Source: Candidatus Anderseniibacteriota bacterium
GTDB lineage: Bacteria; Patescibacteriota; Andersenbacteria; UBA10190
Reading direction: 5' to 3'
NCBI GenBank assembly: GCA_021414205.1
Contig: JAIOOW010000002.1
Coordinates: 279,062-340,170, forward strand
DNA length: 61,109 bases
Made by a program: the position numbers and the translations under genes. Below are positions 19,203 to 29,566 of this stretch, one piece after another. The notes beneath the pieces were generated by a model. That model was not told where the DNA came from, ran no database searches, and worked only from the letters and a program-made list of their open reading frames with translations. Numbering within the stretch: the stretch's first letter is position 1; every line of letters begins with the position of its first letter.

Positions 19203-20921
19203 TTACTTCGAATAGGGATTAGTGAATGTAGTGATACCAAACGGCTTTATATATTTCGGTTGAAGATAATTATCTTGCTGAACTTTGGTACCAGAGCCAT
19301 ACGTTACGGTAAACGCTTTTTTAACAGAATCGCTCAATGTTGTCTCGAATATATTAAGAGCAGACGTAGTAACAGCTGCGAGATTCACCACTACGCTGTT
19401 TTGGTCATTGTATGCGCTTGCGGGGATTATAATGTGATTATTTTTAAACGATACGGTGCCTGCGGAAATCTCAACAACCGGGAATCTAAACGGGGTAGTA
19501 GCTACGCTCGTTATCGTATTATCATGAATATCAACAGTTGGCGTTGCTGCATCTATAGCTATAGCGGTCTTGGCGGTCACAAACGTATTATTAGCAATAA
19601 CTCCATTTTTACCATCCAATGCAATTGCTGCTCGCGAGCCTGAGTTGAGGTTATTAAACGTGGAGTTTTGAACGGTAATATTCTCAGTTCCTAGATTGCC
19701 AGCAGAAACAAGTTGAGCCCCCAAATTATCTGAAAATGTACAATTGGTAAATGTAATATCCCCCGTATTAGCTGAAAGCCCTTGAGCCTTACGATTCATC
19801 GAATCTGGGCAGTCACTCACGCAATAAATTGGCTCAATATCTACCCCAGCCCTAGGAGAATGCCCTCCATATGCACCAACCCCCGTACTCAAAAATTGCA
19901 CATTCGTAAATGTTCCGCCCCGCATTTGCTGAATCGATAACCCTTGCCTTCCATTTCCTTTTAAAATTACATTTCTCACTGTTGCATTAATATCTGGCTT
20001 ATATTCAAAACCGACTCCAAGGAACATTCCATCAGTAGAAAATCCATGAATATTCAAATTTTCTAACACATAATTCTGGCCACCACTCGTACTGAGTCCT
20101 CGCCCACCATCCTCGACGATATCTACACTATTATCTTTCGACATTTTATCTAGATTTCCATATATCTCAAATCCAGAAACCAAAAACCCTGACCCGAAAC
20201 GGATATCAAATGGGCTAACCTGTGCAAGATCACCTCTCCATAAATTTCCAGAAATAAACGCTCTCTTATTCTTTTTAAAATCACCCTTCACATCAATAAT
20301 CGCACCGCATCCGATCAGCTTAATATTCTGAGGATTAACATATCGAATATTAAAGAAATCTGCCTGCGTATTATCGGGGTACGCCTTTCTATCAATCACT
20401 TTATCTACCTTATATGTTCCAGGAGGATAGTAGAGCGTCTTGCCCGCATTCTCAGGCTGAGAAATAAACGCGGCTGCGCCACGCATAGCAGCATAATCAT
20501 CTGTTATGCCATCCCCCTTCGCACCGAATTGCTTAATATCAAACACATTCGCGGCATCTCCTAATGACCTGCATGCGCCGGCCACTTCACTATCCTGCGC
20601 CGCGGTTCGAGGCGTTGGATAAATTATTAGCGCCTTGTACGGATCACTATTTGCATTCACTGTAAAATTCGTTGACGCCTGAACCGTTTTTCCGCTTGCC
20701 GTTCTCGCTTGAACAGTAAGCGTGTGATTGCCTATTGGAATACTGGACCCCCCTTTAAGCGTGCCTGAAATATTTTTTTGTTGTTGAGAAGAAGTTGGTG
20801 CGCTCGTTTTAACCAAAGAATCATACTGCACTGCAAGCAATACTCCAGCCACGATAAGACAACTTACTATGCTCGCAGTTAACCAATATCCTTTCCCCAA
20901 CATACTGGTCATGGGGATCAA
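19203..20921 (-). CDS. right-handed parallel beta-helix / pectate-lyase-superfamily protein
   Basis: NVFDIKQFGAKGDGITDDYAAMRGAAAFI...LYYPPGTYKV plus repeated beta-helix rungs. Confidence 0.88.
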   Translation of the reverse strand: MIPMTSMLGKGYWLTASIVSCLIVAGVLLAVQYDSLVKTSAPTSSQQQKNISGTLKGGSSIPIGNHTLTVQARTASGKTVQASTNFTVNANSDPYKALIIYPTPRTAAQDSEVAGACRSLGDAANVFDIKQFGAKGDGITDDYAAMRGAAAFISQPENAGKTLYYPPGTYKVDKVIDRKAYPDNTQADFFNIRYVNPQNIKLIGCGAIIDVKGDFKKNKRAFISGNLWRGDLAQVSPFDIRFGSGFLVSGFEIYGNLDKMSKDNSVDIVEDGGRGLSTSGGQNYVLENLNIHGFSTDGMFLGVGFEYKPDINATVRNVILKGNGRQGLSIQQMRGGTFTNVQFLSTGVGAYGGHSPRAGVDIEPIYCVSDCPDSMNRKAQGLSANTGDITFTNCTFSDNLGAQLVSAGNLGTENITVQNSTFNNLNSGSRAAIALDGKNGVIANNTFVTAKTAIAIDAATPTVDIHDNTITSVATTPFRFPVVEISAGTVSFKNNHIIIPASAYNDQNSVVVNLAAVTTSALNIFETTLSDSVKKAFTVTYGSGTKVQQDNYLQPKYIKPFGITTFTNPYSK

Positions 20922-21458
20922 CTACTTCCTAGATTTCATCCGCAACATTCCTAAGTATCCAATACAAGACAATATAACAAGAGCGCCCCAAGCACTGCCA
21001 GCTATTCTAAATACGCTGTCTTCTCTTTTCTCCACTTCTCTAAGTGAGCGTCCAACCGCAACGTATCCGTCTTTATATGGGACAACCACAAGCGCGATGC
21101 GCACACCCTTTCTTGGCTGCCACGTAACGCGATCCTGGCCCATCTTCTTTGCGCTGTCGAATACACCCAACGGGATTGCAGGATCTTTGCCATCGAGCTG
21201 ACCCGTCGTTTCAAGCACGGCCCCCTTGGAATCCGTCACTATCAAAAACGGCGCCAAACTTGCTGCCATATCGATACGGCTCGTGCTCGCCAAATCAGAT
21301 GGCTTCGCCGTTCCATCGAGCAAGCGGGCGATATCTTCCGCCAACTGAATCTGTGGATCGTTCGCACTCTGCCGCAATACCTGTTGCCCGACGGCGTATA
21401 TCGTGCCAAATACGACAATGCTGACAAATAAACAGATTGCAAAATTGCGTAGCTTCAT
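20922..21458 (-). CDS. hypothetical membrane protein with extracytoplasmic sensor-like domain
   Basis: Two TMs flanking a PAS/PDC-like region (FLIVTDSKGAVLETTGQLDGK). Confidence 0.55.
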   Translation of the reverse strand: MKLRNFAICLFVSIVVFGTIYAVGQQVLRQSANDPQIQLAEDIARLLDGTAKPSDLASTSRIDMAASLAPFLIVTDSKGAVLETTGQLDGKDPAIPLGVFDSAKKMGQDRVTWQPRKGVRIALVVVPYKDGYVAVGRSLREVEKREDSVFRIAGSAWGALVILSCIGYLGMLRMKSRK

Positions 21459-21523
21459 ATGGTTATATAATACACTCTCAACGCAGACGTGCAATAAAAA
21501 ACCTCTCAAGGTAGTCTAAAAGA

Positions 21524-22366
21524 ATGAAACAAGAGTTTCAAAAACATACCATAACCATTCGACAATCAGATGTAGCGTATTGGACGTATGGCGATCCATC
21601 CAAACCAACTGTCCTGCTCATCCATGGATTCAGGGGGGACCATTTTGGATTCACATCCATAGCAGAGCATCTTGATTCGTACTATGTTGTTATCCCCGAC
21701 CTGCCTGGGTACGGAGAATCCCAATCGTGGCAGACTACACCGCACGCCATTGAAGCATATGCCGACTGGCTACATGAATTTTGCATTGCAATACACATGA
21801 TACGCCCCATCGTTGTCGGGCATTCATTCGGAGCAACAATTGCACTTGTGTTCGCTCATACATACGGCAACGAAATCAGTCAACTTATTCTCATGAGCCC
21901 AGTAGTGTCCGAGAACTCCGTACGAGCTGCCATCGGGGCGATCTACTACTCTTCTGCCAAGTATGTTCCATCACCGCTTCGCCGCAGCTATCTTATTAAT
22001 CCGGTTTCCGATATGTGCGCCAATCTCATGCTCTTCAAAACCGGATCGATAAGGAATCGCTTACGCATTTTGTCCGAAGGGTTGCACAATACAAAAAAAT
22101 TCCACGAGAACGTTATTTTTGAAAACTTTGCGAGCCTCCAGCGAATAGATCCATTTTCATACGCACCAAGCCTGACTATGCCCGTGTGCATTATTGCAGG
22201 AACAGACGACGTGTTCTGCAAACCAAGCGACATACAACGCCTATGCGGCGATATTACCAATATAACGTGCACCTACTTGGATGACGAAGGGCACTTGCTC
22301 CCCCTCGAGCAGCCACAGCGAGCAGCTTCTGCGCTGTGCGCCTTCATCTCATCTTCACCAGCGTAA
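21524..22366 (+). CDS. alpha/beta hydrolase
   Basis: LLIHGFRGDHFGF, VVGHSFGATIAL nucleophile elbow, DDEGHLLPLEQP. Confidence 0.94.
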   Translation: MKQEFQKHTITIRQSDVAYWTYGDPSKPTVLLIHGFRGDHFGFTSIAEHLDSYYVVIPDLPGYGESQSWQTTPHAIEAYADWLHEFCIAIHMIRPIVVGHSFGATIALVFAHTYGNEISQLILMSPVVSENSVRAAIGAIYYSSAKYVPSPLRRSYLINPVSDMCANLMLFKTGSIRNRLRILSEGLHNTKKFHENVIFENFASLQRIDPFSYAPSLTMPVCIIAGTDDVFCKPSDIQRLCGDITNITCTYLDDEGHLLPLEQPQRAASALCAFISSSPA

Positions 22367-22380
22367 GGTATTATAGAATC

Positions 22381-23043
22381 ATGCGAATATTAGTAGTTGA
22401 AGACGAACCAAAGCTCAATAAAGGCTTGGTAAAAGGCCTGCAAAACAAAGGGTATGCAGTGGATTTTGCATTCGACGGACTTGCCGGAGAAACACTGGCG
22501 CGAAAACAAGCATACGATTTGATTATTTTGGATATTATGATGCCCCGCCGAGACGGCATCACCGTTTGCAACAATCTACGAACATCCGGGATTGAAACCC
22601 CAATCTTATTCTTAACAGCCAAAGATGAAATTGCGGACAAGGTAGAGGGGCTAAATATCGGTGCAGATGATTACTTAGTAAAGCCCTTTGCATTCGAAGA
22701 ATTATTCGCTCGAATCAAAAGCATTCTTCGCAGACCAAAGCAAGTTGTCCCAGATATTTTAAAACTTGAAAAATTGACACTCAACACAAAGGCGCAACAA
22801 CTGACTATTAATAATAAAATAATTCCCCTTACGCTTCGCGAATACAGCTTGCTTGAATACCTGCTGCGCAACGAGGGGGCGGTCATTACCCGAGAAGATC
22901 TCCTCGACCACGTGTGGGATATATTCTATGATTCGCAAAGCAACGTCGTTGACGTGCACGTAAAAAATATTAGAAAAAAATTGCCAACAGCTTATGCAAA
23001 ACGTATTGAAACAATTCGAGGAAAAGGGTACCGCATTGCTTAG
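22381..23043 (+). CDS. OmpR/PhoB-family response regulator
   Basis: MRILVVEDEPKLNKGL...DLIILDIMMPRRDGI...GADDYLVKPF, winged-helix C-terminus; TATTAT 6 nt before ATG. Confidence 0.96.
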   Translation: MRILVVEDEPKLNKGLVKGLQNKGYAVDFAFDGLAGETLARKQAYDLIILDIMMPRRDGITVCNNLRTSGIETPILFLTAKDEIADKVEGLNIGADDYLVKPFAFEELFARIKSILRRPKQVVPDILKLEKLTLNTKAQQLTINNKIIPLTLREYSLLEYLLRNEGAVITREDLLDHVWDIFYDSQSNVVDVHVKNIRKKLPTAYAKRIETIRGKGYRIA

Positions 23044-24055
23044 CGGACAATTTTCGCGCGCTCGAATCGAGCTCACGCTTATTTATGCAATTATCTTGCT
23101 GTTTGTGTTGATGGTTTCGAGCGTCATTACATACTCCAGATTTTCTACACGAATCGACCTCCGTTGGGCTGCTCATCGCATCATTACTCAACAGCCAATC
23201 CCATTGCCCCCACCCCCATTTGATCCCGAGCAAAACTTCCCGGATGAAGCTCGCACTGAACTAGCCTTATCCTTATTCCTCGTAAACGGCGTCCTCATCG
23301 TCGGCGGAATCGGATTAAGCTATATACTCGCAGGAATCACCCTGCAGCCGATCCAGCAAGCATACGAAAAACAGCGTCGATTTTTAAGCGATGCATCGCA
23401 TGAGTTGCGCACTCCGCTTGCAATTATGCAAACAGATTTGGAAAACGAGCTCGCAGATAAAAAAATAAGTGCGAACGCAAAAGAACAAGCACAAAGCCAT
23501 TTGGAAGAAGTGGGCCGCATGAGCGCAATCGTAAAAGATTTATTATTAATATCTCGACTTGATAGGGAAAACAATAAAGACGTATTAAGTCAGCTTGTCG
23601 ATTTTAGTGCGATTGCAACTGGCGTCATCACTCGACTTGCACCATATGCAGAAAAACATTCGGTAACGCTTATTTCGAAGTTACCTGAATTACCAGTCAT
23701 AATACTGGCGCATCCGGAACATCTTTCTCAAGCAGTGATGAACCTTGTAAAAAACGCTATTGATTACAATAAAAAAGAAGGCTCCGTAACCGTATCTCTT
23801 GCGATAGAAAAAAATATAGTAACGCTTATTGTTCAAGACACGGGCGTCGGTATTCCTAAAAAAGATCTGGGAAAAATATTCGACCGGTTCTATCGAGCAG
23901 ATGAGAGCAGAACGCGAGCAACAGGAGGAAGCGGACTCGGCCTTTCCATTGTTCAATCAATCGCAAAAACATACAACGGAAATATCTCTATACAAAGCGA
24001 CGAAAAAACAGGGACGCAAGCACGTCTTTCCTTTCCGCTCAAAAATACCCCATAA
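22994..24055 (+). CDS. sensor histidine kinase (start may be TTG at 23036)
   Basis: FLSDASHELRTPLAIMQTDLE H-box, VKNAIDYN N-box, DTGVGIPKKDLGKIFDRFYRAD, GGSGLGLSIV. Confidence 0.95.
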   Translation: MQNVLKQFEEKGTALLSGQFSRARIELTLIYAIILLFVLMVSSVITYSRFSTRIDLRWAAHRIITQQPIPLPPPPFDPEQNFPDEARTELALSLFLVNGVLIVGGIGLSYILAGITLQPIQQAYEKQRRFLSDASHELRTPLAIMQTDLENELADKKISANAKEQAQSHLEEVGRMSAIVKDLLLISRLDRENNKDVLSQLVDFSAIATGVITRLAPYAEKHSVTLISKLPELPVIILAHPEHLSQAVMNLVKNAIDYNKKEGSVTVSLAIEKNIVTLIVQDTGVGIPKKDLGKIFDRFYRADESRTRATGGSGLGLSIVQSIAKTYNGNISIQSDEKTGTQARLSFPLKNTP

Positions 24056-24064
24056 TACCAGGTT

Positions 24065-26197
24065 ATGCCTATTCCCTGGCCAACTATGCGCCAAAACGCC
24101 CAAAATACCGGATTGGGCGTTTTACGTATTCCCCAAGGCGAATCCCCGTCTGCAAGCGCCTTTCCTACAAACGGTCTCATCTTTTCTACTCCTGTCATCG
24201 ATGAAAACGAAATAGTGTATGCGGGCAGCGCAGATCACTATCTGTACGCATATGATCCAAAACAGAAAAAAGTACTCTGGAAATTTGAAACGGGTGAAAT
24301 CATCGATTCTGCAGCGGCACTACATCCGAATGGAACCATCATCGTTCCCTCAGGAGATGGGCATATATACTGCGTAGATAAGAACGGAAAAAAGATTTGG
24401 TCATTTGACGTAACAAGTGCTAGAACACCAGATCAATTCACGCTGGCAACAAGCTATTGGTGGGAAGGCAATGTGGCAATAGGGCCCGATGGGAACATCT
24501 ACGCGGGCAATGACGATTTTTTCTTATACTCGCTTACTCCCGAAGGAGCGTTGCGCTGGAAATTCAGAACAGGATTATTCATTTGGTCAGCTGCAACATT
24601 TGATAACAGTGGCATCGTATACGCCGCATCGTTCGACGGATATATGTACGCGCTGCAGTGCGAAGACGGATCGCTGCTCTGGAAAACCGATTTGAAAAAT
24701 CCGATGATTTCATCCCCCGTTATATACGATGATTATCTGATCGAATGCACGCTGAACGGAACCATGATCATTATGAATCGACATACAGGTAACGTTCTGT
24801 GGACTACCTCAATTCCGACACACGCATACGCAACTCCGCTCGTAACTCCAGACGGACGCATTATCACGGCATCCAGTTCCGGAGAAATTATCATGCACGA
24901 TATTACAACGAGAACTTCTTTGTGGATGCATAAAGAAAAATCAGTCATGCGCGCATCGTTAGTTGCAGGTATTGATCCGGAACAAAAAGAGGAATACCTC
25001 ATTTATGGCGGAAATGCAGAAGGGCACGTGTTCGCATTAACCCCTTCAGGACAGCAGCGATATCGGTTACATACCGCACCCGCAGAAGAAAATCCGAACA
25101 AATTTGTCATTAACGCATCGCTTGCATTAGGCAATCACGGCATTGCACTGGCCGCAGGAAAATATATCTACTACCTCCCATACAAGCACTACCTTGATAC
25201 GAACACCGATCATGCAATACAGCCCGAGATTCAAGAACAACTCTCTCATGCAGATCTCACGCAGGCAAATGCATATATTTTCGATACTATCCATATCACC
25301 TCTCCAACAATCATCCCTACGCTTGATCAAATTGGCCTGCAAAGCTTGCGCGTGTACATCGGAGTTATCGCGCGCGATAAATCAAGTAATACATTCCTTG
25401 CCCACGGCATGCTCATGTTTGGAAGAAATGAAGAAGGAGAATTACTTGGAGTACCCCACGCACAAACGTATTCATTCGCCTTTCGTGGGGACATGCATTC
25501 CGATCGCATAGAATTTACGACAGAGAATATTTATTTCGAAACATCTGGGTTCCCATTCCCATTAGACAGCCTCACTATCGCAACCATTAAAGCTCCGGCG
25601 GATTCAAATGCCACAATTCATGCCCACGTCCATAAGAAGGGGCCACTGCGAACGTTCTTTGCCGCCATGCGCGCATACAACGCAACAAACCCCGCGCGAA
25701 ACGTATTTCAAAATATCAAAACTATTCATGAAATTCCTCACATGGTTACTGCATGGCTACTCCTTGCGAGCACGGGAGTAAAATTCATAACAAGAAAATA
25801 CTGGGACGGCTTTGATTTATTCGATAAAGATGGAAGCATCGATTGCGTCGGCATGGCATCACTGAGACCGCTTCCCTATGCGCCCCAATCCAAGTGGATC
25901 ATATCATCGAGTTCGTACAGCCAGTTTTTCAGGAGAATTACCGTAGACCTCAACGCCCCAGATCAGCATGCGCTGTGCGACGAAGTGTCGATCATTCTTG
26001 CAGACAGTACTACACTCATCCCGCTTCCAATTAATTACAGTAAATTAGTGCGCCACACAAAAATTTCAGAAACAACAGCACGCGTTTCCCTCTCTATTCC
26101 CGATGGCTACGCAACATCCAACCTCACGGCGTACGTTGTCGACAAAACTGTTCTACTAGAATCTTTTACCCTCTACCCAGCAAACCCAGGGAAGTAA
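24065..26197 (+). CDS. PQQ-like (BamB-type) beta-propeller with extra C-terminal domain
   Basis: Repeated VYAGSADHYLYAYDPKQKKVLWKFETG-type blades; no signal peptide; ~300-aa C-terminal region of unknown family. Confidence 0.8.
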   Translation: MPIPWPTMRQNAQNTGLGVLRIPQGESPSASAFPTNGLIFSTPVIDENEIVYAGSADHYLYAYDPKQKKVLWKFETGEIIDSAAALHPNGTIIVPSGDGHIYCVDKNGKKIWSFDVTSARTPDQFTLATSYWWEGNVAIGPDGNIYAGNDDFFLYSLTPEGALRWKFRTGLFIWSAATFDNSGIVYAASFDGYMYALQCEDGSLLWKTDLKNPMISSPVIYDDYLIECTLNGTMIIMNRHTGNVLWTTSIPTHAYATPLVTPDGRIITASSSGEIIMHDITTRTSLWMHKEKSVMRASLVAGIDPEQKEEYLIYGGNAEGHVFALTPSGQQRYRLHTAPAEENPNKFVINASLALGNHGIALAAGKYIYYLPYKHYLDTNTDHAIQPEIQEQLSHADLTQANAYIFDTIHITSPTIIPTLDQIGLQSLRVYIGVIARDKSSNTFLAHGMLMFGRNEEGELLGVPHAQTYSFAFRGDMHSDRIEFTTENIYFETSGFPFPLDSLTIATIKAPADSNATIHAHVHKKGPLRTFFAAMRAYNATNPARNVFQNIKTIHEIPHMVTAWLLLASTGVKFITRKYWDGFDLFDKDGSIDCVGMASLRPLPYAPQSKWIISSSSYSQFFRRITVDLNAPDQHALCDEVSIILADSTTLIPLPINYSKLVRHTKISETTARVSLSIPDGYATSNLTAYVVDKTVLLESFTLYPANPGK

Positions 26198-27702
26198 TCC
26201 GTAATGATTTTCTTCTTCGGGATGCTCATGTCTCGAATAGTCTTTTCCAAAGCCTGAACCATTAATTGTGGACCTGATATATAAAACATTCTTTCTGCAT
26301 AATCCGGAATTTCTTTTTGAATTATTGCAGCATCTATCATTCCGACATTCCATTCCCAATCGTTCGGAACAGCATCTTTGCTTGTAATCGTATACACCGT
26401 ATTCACGCCATGTGCTCGCGCTTTTTCCAACACATCCACGAACACAGCATCGTTTATGGATTTCAAAGAGTACAACATCGTGATATTGCATGTTTTATTC
26501 TCGGAAACAATATGCTCGATCATGCTAATATACGGCGTAATACCGATACCTCCCGCAATAAATACTAATTTCTTTTTTTCAATATTTCTCGGAAGCGTGA
26601 AATCGCCACCGAGTTGCGATGCAATAATTTCTTCGCCGATCTCCAGATCCTTGAGTTTTGTTTTGTAACTGCTCGAATTGTCATAAAACTTTACGGCGAT
26701 TGCAATCTCATCCGACTTAGGCGCGGAGACTAAACTAAAATATCTTCTATTGCCTCGAGAATCCGTTTTATGGTGCGGTAGCGTCCACTCCATGTATTGT
26801 CCGGATTTGAATGCAAGGGGCTCTGCAAGCTTGAATATGTAATGGAATGTATCCGCAGTAAGCTGGACTTTGTTTTGCAATGCAAGCACAAGGCGATGCC
26901 GAGGTGTCATCATGTACGCAGCTATATTGCCAATAACGAGAGCTTCTTCCGGAGTAAAGCTTATCGGAGAAAAGCGCATTTGTTCTGTTGCCACAAGAAG
27001 GCCTACCAAGCCTGCATACACAAGCTGAGGACGCTTGCGACCGGGGGCAGTCAACGGTTCAGTAAGCATGACCAAGCCCAAAAACCATACCGGGGAGTGA
27101 AACAGCAACACTTGAGATATCGTTAAAAACGAAGAAAAAAATGTTCCTTGAATACTGAACGCAACAATAGAAGCAACTAAATACACAGCAAAAAATACGT
27201 ATACCATCGCCTCTCTCCTAATTCTGCGAAGCAATAATAATCCGCCAATAAGAACAAACGGCATCATAATTGGCGTCCCCATCCACCACGTGGCAACATG
27301 CTCAGGAGATAAAAGAGAAATGCCAAGCACACCGACCGCAGCAGGATTAAACACATGTTGCTTTTCAATCGTCATCAAATACTTTGACCCCATCGCGAAT
27401 ATACACGCCGCGGCCAAGAATAATGCATTGTGCGGAAATGCAACTGGAACCAAGCACACAATAATAAGCGCGGTGATAAATACTGATTCCGTATTGGTAG
27501 TTGCATGAACAACTTTCGCAAATCCGTAATTGGCAATCCAAGAAACTATAACTGCAAGAAACGCATCTATTGCGATGTCTAGTGGGTTATACGGGAGCAA
27601 TCCAATAGCACTAAACCCTGCCGCAAGCACAAGCAGGGCTATAAGATAATACAGCGTCAGCCGATACATCGTAATGCTATTGAGAAGTTTATCGATGAAC
27701 AT
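26173..27702 (-). CDS. fusion: NqrB/RnfD-like membrane domain plus ferredoxin-NADP reductase-like domain
   Basis: N-terminal TMs with HVFNPAAVGVLGISLL; C-terminal SGQYMEWTLPH, RRYFSLVSAP, VFIAGGIGITPYISMI, FYISGPQLMVQALE. Confidence 0.9.
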   Translation of the reverse strand: MFIDKLLNSITMYRLTLYYLIALLVLAAGFSAIGLLPYNPLDIAIDAFLAVIVSWIANYGFAKVVHATTNTESVFITALIIVCLVPVAFPHNALFLAAACIFAMGSKYLMTIEKQHVFNPAAVGVLGISLLSPEHVATWWMGTPIMMPFVLIGGLLLLRRIRREAMVYVFFAVYLVASIVAFSIQGTFFSSFLTISQVLLFHSPVWFLGLVMLTEPLTAPGRKRPQLVYAGLVGLLVATEQMRFSPISFTPEEALVIGNIAAYMMTPRHRLVLALQNKVQLTADTFHYIFKLAEPLAFKSGQYMEWTLPHHKTDSRGNRRYFSLVSAPKSDEIAIAVKFYDNSSSYKTKLKDLEIGEEIIASQLGGDFTLPRNIEKKKLVFIAGGIGITPYISMIEHIVSENKTCNITMLYSLKSINDAVFVDVLEKARAHGVNTVYTITSKDAVPNDWEWNVGMIDAAIIQKEIPDYAERMFYISGPQLMVQALEKTIRDMSIPKKKIITDYFPGFAG

Positions 27703-27709
27703 AGAAAAG

Positions 27710-28258
27710 TTATGCGCGAGCTTGCTGCAATGCACTGGCAAGTGATTGCTCGAATGCTTGGCTCGTAGCAGACGCCCCTGAAACTCCGCTCACTTTTTCA
27801 CTTTGCGCAGCGATTGCCTCAGACTGCAATATCGGCATTGCCTGCTGATTGATAAACTGACTTGTTCTCTGATCGTTCGGATATTGCAAAAAATTCACCT
27901 GAGAAATCTTTCCGCCAGTTACTACCACCTGAATTTGCACATTCCCATAAAATGCATCCGCAACTGTTCCGGTGAATGTCCCGTCTTTATATTGAGATGC
28001 TCGCGGAGTTGGTGTCGGCGCAAGAGTTGATTTCGGAGTGGCAACTGGATTATTTGTAGATATAGGAATAGGAGTCGGGAACGGGGTGGAAGTTGCAACG
28101 GGCTGAGAAATACTCGTAGGAAGCGACGCTATGACGGTCGGGTTCGGAGCGATGGCAGTACCCGCCTTTTGATCGCCACCGAATATATTTTTAATAAAAA
28201 CAAGCGCAAAAAACGCAGTAAGCACAGTAGTGATTTGGATATATTTTCTGAACTTCAT
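27710..28258 (-). CDS. FMN-binding domain protein (RnfG/NqrC-like)
   Basis: YKDGTFTGTVADAFYGNVQIQVVVTGGKISQVNFLQYPNDQRTSQFIN...VSGVSGASATSQAF; TATACT 6 nt before ATG. Confidence 0.9.
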   Translation of the reverse strand: MKFRKYIQITTVLTAFFALVFIKNIFGGDQKAGTAIAPNPTVIASLPTSISQPVATSTPFPTPIPISTNNPVATPKSTLAPTPTPRASQYKDGTFTGTVADAFYGNVQIQVVVTGGKISQVNFLQYPNDQRTSQFINQQAMPILQSEAIAAQSEKVSGVSGASATSQAFEQSLASALQQARA

Positions 28259-28344
28259 GAATGCAGTATAGCAATAATTCATGACACGAAGATGAAGATT
28301 GAAATTTTCTTAAAACCTTAAAAATACGTATAATCAGGCATACT

Positions 28345-29454
28345 ATGCGCCGATCTCTCATCATCCTCATTTCAGTTGTCGTATTGATCACCTTTGCATC
28401 TCCGATTGTAATCATATCCGCAAATCCGCAACTCGCGTCGGATATTGCCGATAACATCGTGCGTCCGCTCATCGGAGATACGGCGGTAATTTATTTTGAG
28501 AAAATATTTTTTAACACATCGGATACCATCAAGAGAATTACCTATCATGGAACACTTCCTATTTCCGCAATATCCCAAAGAGATGTAAGCGATATAAACA
28601 ATACAAACACGCGCCTCAATCTTACCCCCCTCCCAACTCCGGCCAACATGCCAACTTTGGAAGGCGAGGGAATTTGGAAAAAAGTCATTCTCAACCAGTT
28701 TCCAAATGAGGAACCTGTCGCCACGACTTTTATTCGCCCAGATTCTGACAGGCCATATGCGCTCGTCACAATTATTCAAATGGACATGCAGCAACTATCG
28801 CTTGGCATTGTTGCAGGCATAAAAGAACCAGGCGGATCATTCGGACATCCGGGAACCGGCAGAATCCCTCAAAATACCATTCAAAGCGACAACGTAATCG
28901 GCGCATTTGATGGCGGATTTTTATATAACGACGGACAATATGGAATGATCGCAGACGGAATCACGTATGCACCGCTCAAACAAAATACGGCAACACTCAT
29001 CGCGCGAACTACAGGAGAATTAGATATCATCAATTACACAGGGCAAGATTTGGGTCAAAACATTTCATTTGTCAGGCAAAATTGTCCGATTTTAATTGAA
29101 AATGGGAACCTTGCAGTTACCGATCCAAAGAATAAAGCGCAATGGGGGCGAACACTTACTTCACAAACATATACATGGCGTTCCGGCATTGGCATTACAA
29201 GCACGGGCAATCTCCTCTATACAGGAGGAAATAACCTCACCCCCGCAACGCTGGCATACGCCCTCAAAACCGCAGGCGCAGTAAATGCTATGCAGCTAGA
29301 CATCAACCCTGCCTGGGTATCATTTAACTTTTTCACTAAGGACCCTACAACAAGAACCCTCACGTCCATCCCATTTATGAAAGATGCTCATGACAGATCA
29401 AAACAGTACATACATGGCCATAGTAAGGATTTTTTCTACTTATATAAAAAATAG
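28345..29454 (+). CDS. phosphodiester glycosidase (NAGPA) family protein
   Basis: VIGAFDGGFLYNDGQYGMIADGITYAPL; NAMQLDINPAWVSFNFF. Confidence 0.8.
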   Translation: MRRSLIILISVVVLITFASPIVIISANPQLASDIADNIVRPLIGDTAVIYFEKIFFNTSDTIKRITYHGTLPISAISQRDVSDINNTNTRLNLTPLPTPANMPTLEGEGIWKKVILNQFPNEEPVATTFIRPDSDRPYALVTIIQMDMQQLSLGIVAGIKEPGGSFGHPGTGRIPQNTIQSDNVIGAFDGGFLYNDGQYGMIADGITYAPLKQNTATLIARTTGELDIINYTGQDLGQNISFVRQNCPILIENGNLAVTDPKNKAQWGRTLTSQTYTWRSGIGITSTGNLLYTGGNNLTPATLAYALKTAGAVNAMQLDINPAWVSFNFFTKDPTTRTLTSIPFMKDAHDRSKQYIHGHSKDFFYLYKK

Positions 29455-29566
29455 TGTCATATTTTTTTGACATATATTAGTACGGATCTATACTGAAGAA
29501 CGTTGACCCCCGCCTGCCGATACCGACGACGAAGGCCACAGCACTTACATCTAATAATAATTTTCT

